The notes under the pieces are model-generated. The model made no database searches, had not been told where the DNA came from, and was given only the letters and a program-made list of their open reading frames with translations. 64,000 nt of DNA, from the NCBI GenBank assembly GCA_023213395.1, contig CM041465.1, positions 166,911,741 through 166,975,740 of the forward strand, given 5' to 3'. Position numbers and translations under genes: made by a program. This DNA comes from Cycas panzhihuaensis. Lineage: Eukaryota > Cycadophyta. Positions within the stretch are counted from its first letter, which is position 1. Every line of letters starts with the position of its first letter. Shown piece after piece: positions 43,056-54,535 of the stretch.

Positions 43056-43560
43056 GACTTATGACCAAACAATCAACTTTAAAGTAATGTTCCTTATGGA
43101 TGAATTCTTAGGATATAATTAGATTCTTATTTCTTGAAGGATTACCATATAATTGTATTCACTACACCATGGGGGATTTTTGCTTACAAGGTCATTCCAT
43201 TTGGTCTTAAAAATATGAAGGCTACTTACAAGTAAGCCATGGTCTTTATTTTCTATGACTTTCTTAGTATCACCATTGTAGTCTATCTTAATGACATCTT
43301 GGGGTTATCTCATTATGAAAAGGACCACATCTATGACTTAAGAGTTATTTTTGAAATATGCTAAAAATATCAATTATGTCTTAACCCCAATAAGTGTGTC
43401 TTCATAGTTGCCTTAGGAATATTGTATCAAGAGATGGTATTTGGGTAGATCCTGACAAAGTGAGAACCATCATTAAAATGTCCCCATAATATAACCAAAG
43501 ATAGGTCAATTCATTTCTTGGAAGAATGGGCTTCTTGTGACATTTCCTTATTGACTTTTC
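43056..43560 (+). pseudogene. Tat-1 reverse transcriptase, palm region
   Basis: The blocks FTTPWGIFAYKVIPFGLKN (43160 on), VVYLNDILGLSHYEKDH and YQLCLNPNKCVFIVALG are the central and C-terminal palm of a plant gypsy RT. The catalytic YVDD reads YLND, its first Asp changed to Asn by a G-to-A type change. It joins the N-terminal part that ends at 17605. Confidence 0.85.
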
Positions 43561-44300
43561 TCTTAACATGAAGCCACTAATGAACCTACTAAAAAAGGGT
43601 GCCTCTCTTGAGTGGACCCCAATTATCCAAGAAGCATTTGATAGGTATAAGAAATCACTTGTTTTTATTCCTACCCTTATTCTATCCCTTTTTGACAAGC
43701 CTTTTATTCTCTATATCTCCTCCATTAAGGAATTTCTTAGGGGTATGCTTACTTAGGAGGATGAATTTAGGAGAGTACATTCTATTTACTTTATTGGATA
43801 TACTTTAGTTGTTATAAAAACAAATTACTCCCCATCTAAGAAGGAGTGTTTAACATTGGTATTCATAACTAAAAAGCTACTCCATTATTTACTTGACAAC
43901 ACCACCTATGTGATAGTATACTAAGGTCTAATTAAAGTCTTACTTACCAAAAATGACCTTATTAGATGAGTGGGTAATTGGGCCCTACTTCTTTAAGATT
44001 GTGACCTATAAATTGTTAACCACAAGTCTAAAAAAGGAATGGTTGTTTGTAAATAACTAGCCATGACACCTCTTCCAAGTGATGATCATCATGATGTTGA
44101 CGATGTGCTCTTAGATGAGAATATTTTCCTAGTTGATACTCTTCTATGTTAAGATGAGGATGAATGGTATAGGGATATTTGAACCTATTTGCAAGAATAA
44201 ACTTATCTATTAGACAATTCTTTTAAAAAGAGGAAGAGAATTAGAGTAGCCACATATTGAAACCTATTACTTGATGAGGTTCTCTATAAATTCTCCTTCG
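43561..44300 (+). pseudogene. Tat-1 RNase H (Pol) and linker
   Basis: MKPLMNLLKKGASLEWTPII is the RT thumb. SIKEFLRGMLT, YSPSKKECLTLVFITKKLLH and HHDVDDVLLDENIFLVDTLL are RNase H and its C-terminal linker. The first catalytic Asp of RNase H (usually DAS/DSS) is not clearly preserved. Stops at Gln and Trp positions are frequent. Confidence 0.75.
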
Positions 44301-45086
44301 ATGGAGTTTTGTTAAGATGTCTCACTGCTTTTTAAACACAAGCTATCCTAACTAAGTGCCACAATGGCATTTGCAATGGCCACTTTATGGCCAATCTACT
44401 ATTAAACATGTCCTCTATATGTGTTATTATTAGCCCACTTTGTTTAAGGATGCACACACTTATGTGTGAAAATATGACAAATGCCATGCACACTCCTCCC
44501 TCATCCATCAATTAACCACTCCTTTGACAATTGTCCTCTCACCATGGTTGTTTTCTCAATGGGGGCTTGACCTCATTGGATAAATATGTCCTCCATTGTC
44601 TAGCAATCATAAATCCATTTTAACTATCACAAAATATTTTATTAGATAGATTGAGGTTGTCTTATTAAGTATAACAACTAAGAAGGTGATAATCACATTT
44701 ATCTTCTAATGTATTATTTATAGATTCAAAGTCCCTTCCATCATCATTGCTGATAATAAGACTTCATTATACAATGTTTATACTAATATGTTATATGATA
44801 AGTTTAATAATACACATAAGATGTTGTCCCCTTGTTACCCATAGGCTAATGGATAGATTGAAGCATTTAATAAAACTTTGGATAAAATATTAGCAAAAAT
44901 AGTTACCTCTTCTCATCAAGATTATCACACCCAACTTTGTCTAGCTTTTTTAGCATATTACAATTTAATACAAAATGTGATAGGGATGATCATTTTCTCC
45001 TTAGTCTATGGTATAGAAGTTGTTCTTCCCTTAGAGGTTGAGAATCCTTCCCTTCGAGTGTCACTTAAGTATTTCATTGACAAAGG
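44301..45086 (+). pseudogene. Tat-1 integrase, zinc and core regions
   Basis: CHNGICNGHFMANLLLN is the remnant of the HHCC module. After WGLDLI and a WIEVVLLS-like strand the frame shows FGVPSIIIADNK (integrase core second Asp as ADN) and, from 44872, LDKILAKIVTSSHQDYHTQL with VIGMIIFSLVYGIEVVLPLE. The domain stops at 45091, where the chromovirus starts, and its end is at 51771. Confidence 0.75.
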
Positions 45087-45091
45087 ATGGT
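45087..45091 (+). repeat. Target-site duplication of the chromovirus, left copy (ATGGT)
   Basis: ATGGT precedes the TG of the 5' LTR and recurs at 51766-51770. Confidence 0.88.
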
Positions 45092-45479
45092 TGTTACATA
45101 ACTTATCCTGCTAAGTTATGTAAACCACTAGTATATGTAGAGTTGTCAATAGGTTATAAGATAAGGTTAATTATGGAACTTTCTACATGTGTTGACAAGC
45201 TGGACAATGGTATGTAAGGTTTCTTAGGCTACGAATAGGATTACATATAAAAGACCCTCTTTTGTCTATATAAGGGTCATAAATTGTAAATGGTAGTTAT
45301 CTTGATGTAACTTTTTATAAAGATTGTGCTGTAGTACTCTCTATTTTGGTGATCATTTAGTGCTCTAGCATTCTTGTGAAGTTCTTGGTTAATTTGCTTA
45401 CCCTATTGGATAGAATGACATAGTTGTGATTGTCATTTTCCTACTATCTCAAAGAGTTTTAGTGAGAAAAAATGTCCCA
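45092..45479 (+). repeat. Chromovirus 5' LTR (388 bp)
   Basis: It runs TGTTACATAACTTATCC to AAAATGTCCCA and equals the 3' LTR in length. It contains TATATAAG at about 45278-45285, a plausible TATA box, also present in the 3' copy (TTTATATAAG near 51556). Confidence 0.92.
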
Positions 45480-45481
45480 AG

Positions 45482-45493
45482 TGGTATCATAGC
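45482..45493 (+). other. Chromovirus primer-binding site
   Basis: TGGTATCATAGC is the Met-tRNA site TGGTATCAGAGC with one change, two bases after the LTR. Confidence 0.85.
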
Positions 45494-46825
45494 TATGTTG
45501 CGATCCTGGAAAGCTGCCCATAAGATCAAATTTTTTTTTTCTATTAGATCGAGTACTCTCTCTACCCTAGTAGAGATCGAGGAAAGACCTTTGCTTAATA
45601 CTCTCTCCACAGAGATTGAGGAACAGTACTAGGATAGTCTAAGAGTCAGGAGAAAAGGGGAATTCTTTTTCCCAGGTAATGCTACTACCTTATCCTTCTA
45701 TTTTTCGTCTAGTTTTAATTTCATTTTTGTATTTCAAATTCTGCATTAAATTATAACTCAAGGGTAGATAAATCCATAGGGAGGTTACCCTTTCTCCCTC
45801 CCACATCCTTTCTTAGGTAGATAACTTTATTAGGCAGCTACCCAAGTAGTTAGGTAGAGACCCTGTACCAGGGGTCTTTAAATATGATTAGGATCTGTCA
45901 TTCTAGCTAAGTGCATCATAGCTCTTCTACCCTTTGCATGAAGGATTAGAGTTAACACTCCTGAACCAAGCCCTAGATAGAACCTATCTATGGAAGTGCG
46001 CCTCCACGTACCTTTGGGTATATAGGAGGACCCCCTTTAGGTCCCAATCCCTCCCTAGCATAGGTAACTATCAACCATTTAAGTCTTATAGTGTAGTGGT
46101 TAGCAGTTAGCATGATAAAGCTACCTACCCCAAACTTCTATAGTTTATTGGTAGGCCTATAAGACCAAGCATACATTGTCTAGTGGTTAGTAGGATACTT
46201 TGGTATATATATTCCAGATTCAGACTGTAAGTCACCTTACATTTTGAGAAAATAAGTTCCTCCTACTACCTAAACTTAGAACCTATTAACACAGTCAGGC
46301 TCACTACAAGGGAAAGAAAAAAAAAAGAAACAAGAAAGAAAGAAAAAAAAAAAGAGAAAAAGAAAGAAAGTAAAAAAAAAGAAATAGAGAAAAAGAAAAA
46401 AAAGAAAAGAGAAAAAGAAAGCAAAAAAAAAAAAAAAACTTTATGAGAAAATTTACCCTTATAACTATATACCTCAGTTTGATTAGCACATCATACTGGT
46501 TAGTTTACATTAGGTTGGTACATACCAGAAATTTTTACTTTTTTTAGTACCTGGTCACTATTAGGTCCCACCACCCCCCAATCCCCCTACACTTCATATA
46601 CCCCATTTGAATGAGATTTTTGCACTTGTTTGAGAAAACCTGATATCTTGTTTATGTAAATTCTTTTGGGGTCAATAGGCTATAGCCATCCTACAATCTC
46701 CCTAATTCCCCCCTTCTCTTTCCCTTAACAATTCCCTTTTTCTTATGTCCTGTTCTTTCTTGATCTTTCCCACTTTGTTCATTCCCCTTCTTTCTACTTA
46801 TTCCATCTCTTTACTCCCTTTCTCC
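45494..46825 (+). other. Chromovirus leader
   Basis: The untranslated leader contains no domain. It includes the purine tract at 46312-46439. Confidence 0.6.
46312..46439 (+). repeat. A/G-only purine tract
   Basis: About 125 bp almost exclusively of A and G (AAAGAAAG-type runs) in the chromovirus leader. Its complement gives a Phe/Leu/Ser frame that is not a gene. Confidence 0.9.
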
Positions 46826-47960
46826 ATGGCTCCTCAAAGTAATGGTAACAAAATCTCAGCACTCGAGACCCAAGTCACCAATATTCAAGAAAAAATCAAA
46901 AAAGATTTTGACCACATGCACGAGGAGGTTAAAAATGAAGTAGCTACCATACAGACATAATTTAACACAAAACTGTTAAACCTAGCATCCCATGATGATG
47001 TCCAATGGGTACTTCCGAGGTTGAATAACTTTTCTTCTCTTTCGCTAGTTAGCCCTACACAGCAACAAATCATGTCTCTGCCTCCATATCAGCAGTAACC
47101 ATTTCATCATAAGATCAACATACCCACATTTAATCCAGATCTCAACAAGTGTAGTACACGAAATTGGATTAGTAAACTAGAGCCCTACTTTACACTTAAC
47201 CTAATGCCAGTAAATAAACAACTTACATTTGCTTCTATCTATTTAGATGGGAAGACATATCATTAGTTCTAATGGTAGAAGTGAGAGTACCCTTCTAGCT
47301 AGTCTTGGGTATACTTCTCGACCCATTTTTTTGAGTAGTATGAAGATACTTGGAACCAATATTTTTTTATACAACTGATACGGTTGAAGCAAGTTTCCTC
47401 TTTCGAAGTTTACATTGATGAGTTCTAACCTTTACATAATCAGGTTGATCAATAACTTGATAAATAGACAGAGATAGCTACGTATGTGTCTAGTCTTAAA
47501 AAGCAGATCCAAATGTGCCTGAAGACAATCTCCCTATCTACTCTAAAAGATATCATTAATATAGCTAAAGTAGTAAAAGCAAAGTTTACCATAGAAAGGC
47601 CCCCTCCATTCAGGCAAGACTCCACTTGGCTTTTACGATCTTGATAAGCTGATACTACCTGGTCCTAAAGACCACGTCCAATTGATTACCAACGATCGTG
47701 CCTATGACCAGAGGATATCCCATCTACATCTCTCGAGCAGTGCATTAAGGAACCATCTTTGAAGTCCATACACATCATTCTAGTAGAGGCACAACATCGT
47801 TGGGAAGTTAGTCTATGTATGCAATATTCTGAAAAGTGGACCTCTAGTCACAGTAGAATATGCAAAGCTAGGAAGATGGTCTTCATAATTGACCTAGACT
47901 TATCTTTGGAAGATGACCCTGAGACTGAGCCTGAATATGATGATGAACCCTAAGACCACC
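46826..47960 (+). pseudogene. Chromovirus gag
   Basis: From ATG 46826 (MAPQSNGNKISALETQVTNI) a coiled-coil-like start leads to INIPTFNPDLNKCSTRNWIS and KLEPYFTLNLMPVNKQLTFA, the capsid-like region of plant chromovirus gag. A zinc-knuckle remnant CMQYSEKWTSSHSRICK lies near 47820 (second Cys changed to Tyr). The acidic block LEDDPETEPEYDDEP ends the gag-protease junction. Many TAG stops interrupt it. Confidence 0.78.
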
Positions 47961-48590
47961 CTACTAATGAGTTGGCCCTAAACCTTAAAACTAAAGTTTC
48001 CTTATCTGTTGTTACCTCCACTACATGTCCTAAACCACTTTAAGTCAAATGAATACTTCAGAAAATTCTAATCACCATTTTGATCAACGGTGGTGCATTG
48101 CTAAATTTCATCGATATCTCCATTTCTTGATAGTTGAATCTTTACATAGAACCTAAAATAGGCTTTACTTGCTCCTTACCTGGTCATCGCACCCTTCATT
48201 ATGTTGGAACAATAGAAAACCTCATAGTCCACATTGGGTCTTATACCTTTTCTCTGATTTTTATGCCCTATCCATAGGTGGGTCAGATGTAATTCTTGTC
48301 ATACAATGGCCATAGACTGTAGGAACTTATAGCACCAATAACTCACCCACAACCTCATTCATTATGTTCAAAGATCACATTGGCTGCTCATATAAACTTT
48401 ATGGGATACAAGCTCTCCCAAATAAAGTCATCTCACCCACCTGAATATGCTGACAACTCAACAGTAATATAGGATATATCATTCATCTTAACCATATCTA
48501 GGCCCCTTTGGGTATTCACCCTAATATCCAGTAAGTATTGGATTGATACCAATTTGTATTTGCTTCGTTACCTACCAATCCCCCACCCGA
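47961..48590 (+). pseudogene. Chromovirus protease
   Basis: ILINGGALLNFIDIS corresponds to the active-site block (V/I)DGGATHNFI, with the catalytic Asp changed to Asn. GYKLSQIKSSHPPEYAD is the linker toward RT. Confidence 0.65.
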
Positions 48591-49400
48591 TTGAGGTTGT
48601 TATCATACTATTGAGTTATAAAGTTCACACGACCTAATTAGCCTTTGACCATATAGGAACTCCTATTTCCAAAAAAATGAAATAAAAAAAATCATAAGAG
48701 AATTATTGGATATGGATATCATCTAACCTAGTAAAAGCCTGTATGTGGCACCCATCATTTTAGTTCATAAAAAGGATGGCTCTTTCGAACTTTACATTGA
48801 CTATCATGCACTCAATAAAATCACTATAAAAAATAAGTTTCCCATGCTATGAATTGATGAAATATTAGATGAAATCAATGGTGCTACAATTTTCACCAAA
48901 CTTGATTTATCGTCAAGATATTACCAAATCCCTATCTTGCCAGAGGATTAATATAAAATGGATTTTTAAACCCACCATAGCTACTTTGAGTTCCAAGTCA
49001 TGCCCTTTGGCCTATGTAATACCCCAACCACCTTTCAAGCCCTCATGAACAAGTTCTTTTCCCCATACCTGTAAAAATTTTTCATCATCTTCTTCGATGA
49101 TATTCTTATCTATTGCTCAAACATGCCTTCTCACATCTCGCATCTAGAAATAGTCCTTCAAATCCTAGCTAAGAATAAATTGTATGCTAAACTCTCCAAA
49201 TGTGAGTTTGGGAAATCTAAACTACAATACCTTGGTCATATTATATCCTTTGCAGGGGTTCAGGTGTATCTCGATAAAATCTCTATCATCACTAATTTGC
49301 CAACCCCAAAAACCTTGACCTAATTGTGGGCTTTCTTAGGACTTACCGGTTCTATCATTGGTTCATTCAAAAATATGCCACACTAACCACCCCCTTAACC
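48591..49400 (+). pseudogene. Chromovirus reverse transcriptase
   Basis: [72 protein letters not shown] and IIFFDDILIYC (catalytic YVDD as FFDD) follow in correct order. KNKLYAKLSKCEFGKSKLQY and LGHIIS end the domain. Stops at Gln and Trp positions show decay. Confidence 0.88.
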
Positions 49401-49960
49401 CACTTACTTTAAAATGATTTCCAGTAGTCCCATGCCACTAATGAGGCCTTCTTCCATCTAAAGGAGGTCATGAAAACCACCTCAGTTTTGTCCTCTCCTA
49501 AATTTTCTTGGCCTTTCCAATTAGAATGTGATGCCTCTGGGTTTGGATTGGATGCAGTCTTAATGTAGGACTTCCACCCCATCGTATTCAAAAGTCATAA
49601 ACTCAAAGATCATAAGTGTATACTATCTACCTATCAAAACAAAATATGGGCCATCCTCCATGCTATTGATAAACGGTGGCAATATTTACTTGGTTCCAAA
49701 TTTACTATCCTCACTGGTCATCATAGCCTTCATCGCTTATTAGATCAACTAGTCCTCTCAGAAGAGTAGGCTAAATGGGTTGACCGCCTCCAAGTTTTTT
49801 ATTTTATAATCACATATAAAAAGGGGAAAGATAACATTGTAGTAGATGTTCTCTTAAGGCTACCTTCACCTACACTTGATGATAATACTAGTCCCACTGA
49901 GGACCCCACCATTTATGCCATTTCTTACCCACAACCGACATAGATATAGGATTTAGCCAC
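49401..49960 (+). pseudogene. Chromovirus RNase H
   Basis: [16 protein letters not shown] near 49520 carries the first catalytic Asp. HKCILSTYQNKIWAILHAIDK-like blocks, LTGHHSLHRLLD and YKKGKDNIVVDVL (family GKENVVADAL) follow. Confidence 0.8.
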
Positions 49961-51125
49961 GTTTAACCAAACCCAACCTGATTTTGCACACTGTGCTTAT
50001 AAGGTCCAAACTCATAAGGATTGGTCCATCCATAATAATCTTCTCTTATACCAAAATTACATATTTGTACACCCCCCACTCAGCTTTTATCCTACAGATC
50101 TTATTAGAATATCATTCTTCCCCTCTTGGTGGTCATTCTGGTTTTAATAAAACTTACCGTCGGATATGTTCTGATTTCTTTTGGCCAGAAATAAAATCTA
50201 TCATCCTTATCTTTATCTCGAAATGTGACATATACCAATATAGTAAAGCCAATATAAAACCCCAACTAGGCTTCCTTTAACCATTGCACATCCCATAAGG
50301 TAAATGGCAAGATATTACCATGGACTTTAGAACAAGCTTACCACTATCTGCCAGATTTGACTCCATTTTAGTAGTCATAAATAAGTTAACAAAATATGCC
50401 CACTTCTTACCTATCCACACAACCTATAAAGCTCCATGTATCACTGATAGTTACATCTAGATAATATTTTGTTTGCATGGTTTTCCATCTACTATCATCT
50501 GTGATTACTACCCTGAATTCACTAGCTCCTTCTAGCATGAGCTATTCCACACATTAGGAACATCATTCAACATGAGTTTGGCATACCATCCGTAGACCAA
50601 TGGCCAATCTAAGGTCCTTAACAAAACTCTAGAAACCTACTTATGTTGTTTTGCATCTGACCACCAGTCTAAATGGACATCATGGCTAGTCCTAACTGAG
50701 TATTGATACAACTCCTCACACTATTTAGCTATTGGAATGTCCCCATTTTTAGTTCTTTGTAGGTATCCCATGCCGTCCTACCATATCTTGGCTACCAACC
50801 TTTGCACGATAGCAATACAACAAAAACTGCAACATATGGACCAAATTCTCCATACCCTTAAACAAAACCTATCCATGGCCTAGAATCGAATGAGACAATT
50901 AGTAGACTGCCATTGATTTGATCACTCCTTCAATATTGGTGATCTTATATTTCTTCATCTCCAACCTTATAAGCAACAATCCCTTCGCTATCATAAGAAC
51001 CACAAACTTAGTCCTCGATATTATGGCCCCTATAAAGTCCTTAAACGTATTGGTGAAGTTGCATATGCTCTCGACCTTTCCCCTACCATAAACATCCATA
51101 ATATTTTTCATGTCTCCTATCTTTA
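49961..51125 (+). pseudogene. Chromovirus integrase
   Basis: YHSSPLGGHSGFNKTYRRIC and CDIYQYSK are the HHCC zinc module, with the last Cys lost. The core shows DITMDFRTSLP, VVINKLTKYAHFLPI, ICDYYPEFTSSF, SLAYHP and TNGQSKVLNKTLETYL (DDE remnants), then WLVLTEYWYNSSHYLAIGMS. RYYGPYKVLKRIGEVAYALD is the GPY/F module, and NIHNIFHVSYL leads to the chromodomain. Confidence 0.87.
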
Positions 51126-51365
51126 GAAGTGTCTAAGCAAAACCCATATTCCCCAGACAACCCTTCTAATTCTAGATGAAATGTAAACCTTGTCTGTACC
51201 TCTAGAACGTATATTGGCTACTAGACAATGCCATCTTTGGAATCGATCCATTTCAAAATATTTGATATAGTGGATAGGTTGCAACTCTGATGAATCAACT
51301 TGGGATTCTGATGATTTTATCAAAAAGCACTCATATCTCACATGCCTCGAGGACTCGACATTTTA
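51126..51365 (+). pseudogene. Chromodomain at the chromovirus integrase C-terminus
   Basis: PLERILATRQCHLWNRSIS and KYLI*WIGCNSDESTWDS, DDFIKKH match the chromodomain of plant chromoviruses (PExILxxRxxxxxxxxxxEYLVKWxGxxxExATWE). Such domains steer integration to particular chromatin. One TAG replaces a Gln codon. Confidence 0.82.
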
Positions 51366-51377
51366 GGGGAGGGGACC
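51366..51377 (+). other. Chromovirus polypurine tract
   Basis: GGGGAGGGGACC directly before the 3' LTR. Confidence 0.8.
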
Positions 51378-51765
51378 TATTACATAACTTATCCCACTAA
51401 GTTATGTAAATCACTAGTATATAAAGAGTTATCAGTAGGTTATAAGATAAGGTTAATTATGGAACTTTGTGCATGTATCGACAAGTTGGCCAATGGTATA
51501 TAAGGTCACTTAGGCCACTAATAAGATTACATATAAAAGACCCCCTTTTGTTTATATAAGGCTCATAAATTGTAAAAGATGGTTATCTTGATATAAATTT
51601 TTATAAAGATTATGCTGCGGTACTCTCTATTTTGGTGATCATTTAGTGCTCTGGTATTCTTGTGAAGTTCTTAGTTAATTTGTTTTCCCTATTAGATAGA
51701 ATGATGTGGTTGCAATTATCATTTTCTTGCTATCTTAAAGAGTGCTGGTGAGAAGAAACGTCCTA
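51378..51765 (+). repeat. Chromovirus 3' LTR (388 bp)
   Basis: It runs TATTACATAACTTATCCC to GAAACGTCCTA. The terminal TG and CA have become TA and TA, consistent with C-to-T decay. Confidence 0.9.
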
Positions 51766-51770
51766 ATGGT
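51766..51770 (+). repeat. Target-site duplication of the chromovirus, right copy (ATGGT)
   Basis: Identical to 45087-45091; the Tat-1 integrase resumes after it. Confidence 0.88.
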
Positions 51771-52087
51771 TGAGACAAACTAGGCTATTGGAGTTAGAAA
51801 AAATGGATTAAACTCATCTCAAATCTTATTAAAGAAACTTGGCTTCTAAAAGTAAAGTTGAAGCAACTTATGATAGACATATTAGGCCTCAAAAGGTTTA
51901 AGTGGGAAAGAAAATTCTTAGATTACAATACCTCCATGATAAATAAAAGAAGCTTGCTAACAAATGGGCTAAACCCTACTTCATAATTTAAGACTTAAAT
52001 AAGGGATCCTACTACTTGGCCACTCTTGAAGGTTTTAAATTTTAGAAGACCATCAATTCTCAATATTTAAGGAAATTCTATGCTTAG
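51771..52087 (+). pseudogene. Tat-1 integrase C-terminus
   Basis: SKSKVEATYDRHIRPQKV, RLQYLHDK, LANKWAKPYFII and GSYYLATLEGFKF, then NSQYLRKFYA, form the GPY/F-type end of integrase. It aligns with the integrase part of the Tat-2 fusion (YLHDRLTKFKPRWVGPFII and AYRIATLDG). It joins the core ending at 45086 after removal of the chromovirus. Confidence 0.85.
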
Positions 52088-54143
52088 CTTGGTTAGGTAT
52101 CACTTCAAAATGAGGGTAAACTACACACTCTTTACAAATGAGCTTAAACTACAACTCCCTCCCCTCCTCAAAAGCTCAACGGTTAGGGGAATAGTGCCCT
52201 TATGCCCTTCCATAGGGTATGAAATATGTCAAACCTTGGAAAGAAAATTAGGAGTGATGTTAAATTGAGTGTAACAAATTCAAGAATGGAAGAGAGTACC
52301 TAGAAGGGTAGGCCTACATGAAAATCATGGGCCAAGGAGGGCCTTAGCAAGGGATGAGTACCTCCAAGCTTTTTGTCCCTAAAAATAACTAAGAGAATTT
52401 GCCATTCCCAAGAGACTTAAGGCTTACTGAATGGGTCCCTTAATCTATTTAGTAAGCAATGTTTTTTTTTAAGAAGCATCATATGAACATTAGTTAGTTA
52501 TATCCCCTTAATGTTGATAGGTATTTATATAACTCTTCTTATTCATGACTTTTGAATTATACTTGGCTTTCTCTTTGTGGTGAAGCCAATATAATTTACA
52601 TTTCTATTTCTATATGTTCAATGTTGGTTGATCTATCCAGGGGCCTTATCTACTAAACAAATCAACTAACCCCGAACTTGTGGGAATGGAATGTTTAATC
52701 CTTCTTAGCTCCTCTCTCCTAATCTTGGGAGTGCCCTCCTCATATCTATATTGCTCCTATTTTTCCCTTTAGGGTCTTACTTTAAAATTGAGTATAAAAT
52801 CTATGTACATATCATTCTCAAAACATATAAAGAAACAAAAAATTCATAAAATGACAAAAATAAGTATGTATTCTTATTTTTACTCACTCTTTGTGGTCTT
52901 GGGATTTTTAAGACCCTCTTTCCCTTAACTTAGTCTAGCAAGGTGGTATTTAGCTATGAGTCTAAGTAGTAAGCTTCTTTATTCCATGTGGTAGTACTCA
53001 TATCATTTAAGCAACCCTTTTTGCCACCAAGCTAGTTATACATTCTCTTAGTGCTCATATAATTGTTCCTTCTCTTCTTTTAGTTCATTCAACTAGCAAA
53101 TAATTCCTTCTTAGCTCCTTGATAGTTAAAGCCTCTTTAATGATGGACCATTTTATAGTTGACTTTACCCTTAATTAAGTTATTATAAACACATATATCT
53201 CACTATTAGTCCTATCTATAATTGATCAATCTTTATCTTTTAATTACCTACTTTTAGGTCAATCTTACTTAGCACTAGTCTTAATGACACTTTGGTTAGT
53301 GTACAATTTGGCTCTTCCCCTTTGGTATGCCATATGTTCTTTGTTGTAGTGGTTCTCTATGGCATTTCCTACCCACTCCTCCATAATTGGTTCTTTAATG
53401 CTTTCCCCTTTATAATCAAAGATAGTTTGATTGAATATCCTCTTAAATACTCACAATTCATCTCTCAAGGACATGGTCTTAGTCTCTTTATTACCCACAC
53501 TTCATTAAAAAACATTCTTATTGAAGTATCTTAGATTTTATATGCCATCGCTAGGCTAGTCAGTATTATACCTTTTAAAACCTTTTACTATCATCACCCA
53601 TCATGCCTCGATGAAAATCTTATAATAATTATAGTCAGCTTATTCTCTAGGGTAGGTATGAGGTTGAATGAGGTGCATCATTTAGAAAATGGATTTAGTG
53701 ATGCCTAGTTCACTGTGAAACTCATTTAAACTATCATATAATGAGATACCCTCCCTTAAAAAAAAAAAAAAAGACTTGTACATATGTACTTAGATTCTTG
53801 CACCTTCTTAATATCTAGGGTAAGTCACATGTTGAATTTATTTTTACTTACAGATATGTAGTTTGGGTCAAGTTGTATGTATCATTCAAGAGCTTCAAAT
53901 CCAATTGCTTAGACCTATTATGGCCTCAATTATGATCAAGACCTACTCAACACTTGGGAGGTTTTAAAATATTAGTTTTTAAAAATATATCTATAATGAC
54001 CAAACAAATCCATGAGGGCTATCTCTTTTTATAATTATACAATTGAAGCTAAGCCATTTAGTCTAAGCTATGTCATTGATGATTGATTCTTACATATTCC
54101 CTTTACTTATCAACTTGTCTTTGAATTTTTATCTTTTTTCAAC
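52088..54143. other. Tat-1 region between integrase and aRNH, no gene seen
   Basis: Frames such as 52080-52268 and 53292-53534 have no recognisable domain. In Tat-2 the antisense PMD gene occupies the equivalent interval; I could not find PMD blocks here on either strand. Confidence 0.45.
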
Positions 54144-54535
54144 ATGGCATTGAACATCTATACTGATGGTAGGAGTCAAGGGAATCTAGGGGCCTCTATT
54201 ACAGTATGGATTATTTGTGACCAAATGGGCAATGTTCTACCTAGCGCTGAAGCTTGCCTCTCTCAAACAACCAATAATATATCCAAATATATAACTATCA
54301 TAAGAGCTCTTCATGATGTTATTTGGTTTTGAAATGGACCAACCAACTTATTTTTTAACTCAAAAATTATAGTTTATTAACTTTCTCACCTTTATTAAAC
54401 TTATTTAGACCATTTATATACAAGTCACTTCCACTTCTTTGATGACTTAATTTTCATTCATTACCATTCAAAATACCTTCCATATCCAAAATGTTAAAGT
54501 CGACTCACTTATATCCCATATCCTTAACTATCATT
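54144..54535 (+). pseudogene. Tat-1 additional RNase H (aRNH)
   Basis: MALNIYTDGRSQGNLGASIT is the first RNase H strand with catalytic Asp. WIICDQMGNVLPSAEACLSQ and TTNNISKYITIIRALHDVIW follow; the family AEY is SKY, so the second acid is Lys. Next come NLFFNSKIIVY (the DS motif reads NS) and LDHLYTSHFHFFDDLIFIHY. Both lost acids fit G-to-A changes. The same domain lies at 28356-28770 in Tat-2. Confidence 0.8.

Larger units (their letters stand above)
45092..51765 (+). mobile_element. Chromovirus-type Ty3/gypsy element
   Basis: This full-length 6674-bp element has two 388-bp LTRs, a Met-tRNA-type primer site, the order gag, protease, RT, RNase H, integrase, and a chromodomain at the integrase C-terminus. 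It inserted into the integrase of Tat-1, with an ATGGT duplication. Numerous stops, mostly TAG, show that it is long dead. An integrase scrap of the same family lies at 7110-7372. Confidence 0.92.

Noticed and set aside
46304-46489. Phe/Leu-rich minus-strand frame
   Set aside because: It is the complement of an A/G purine tract.
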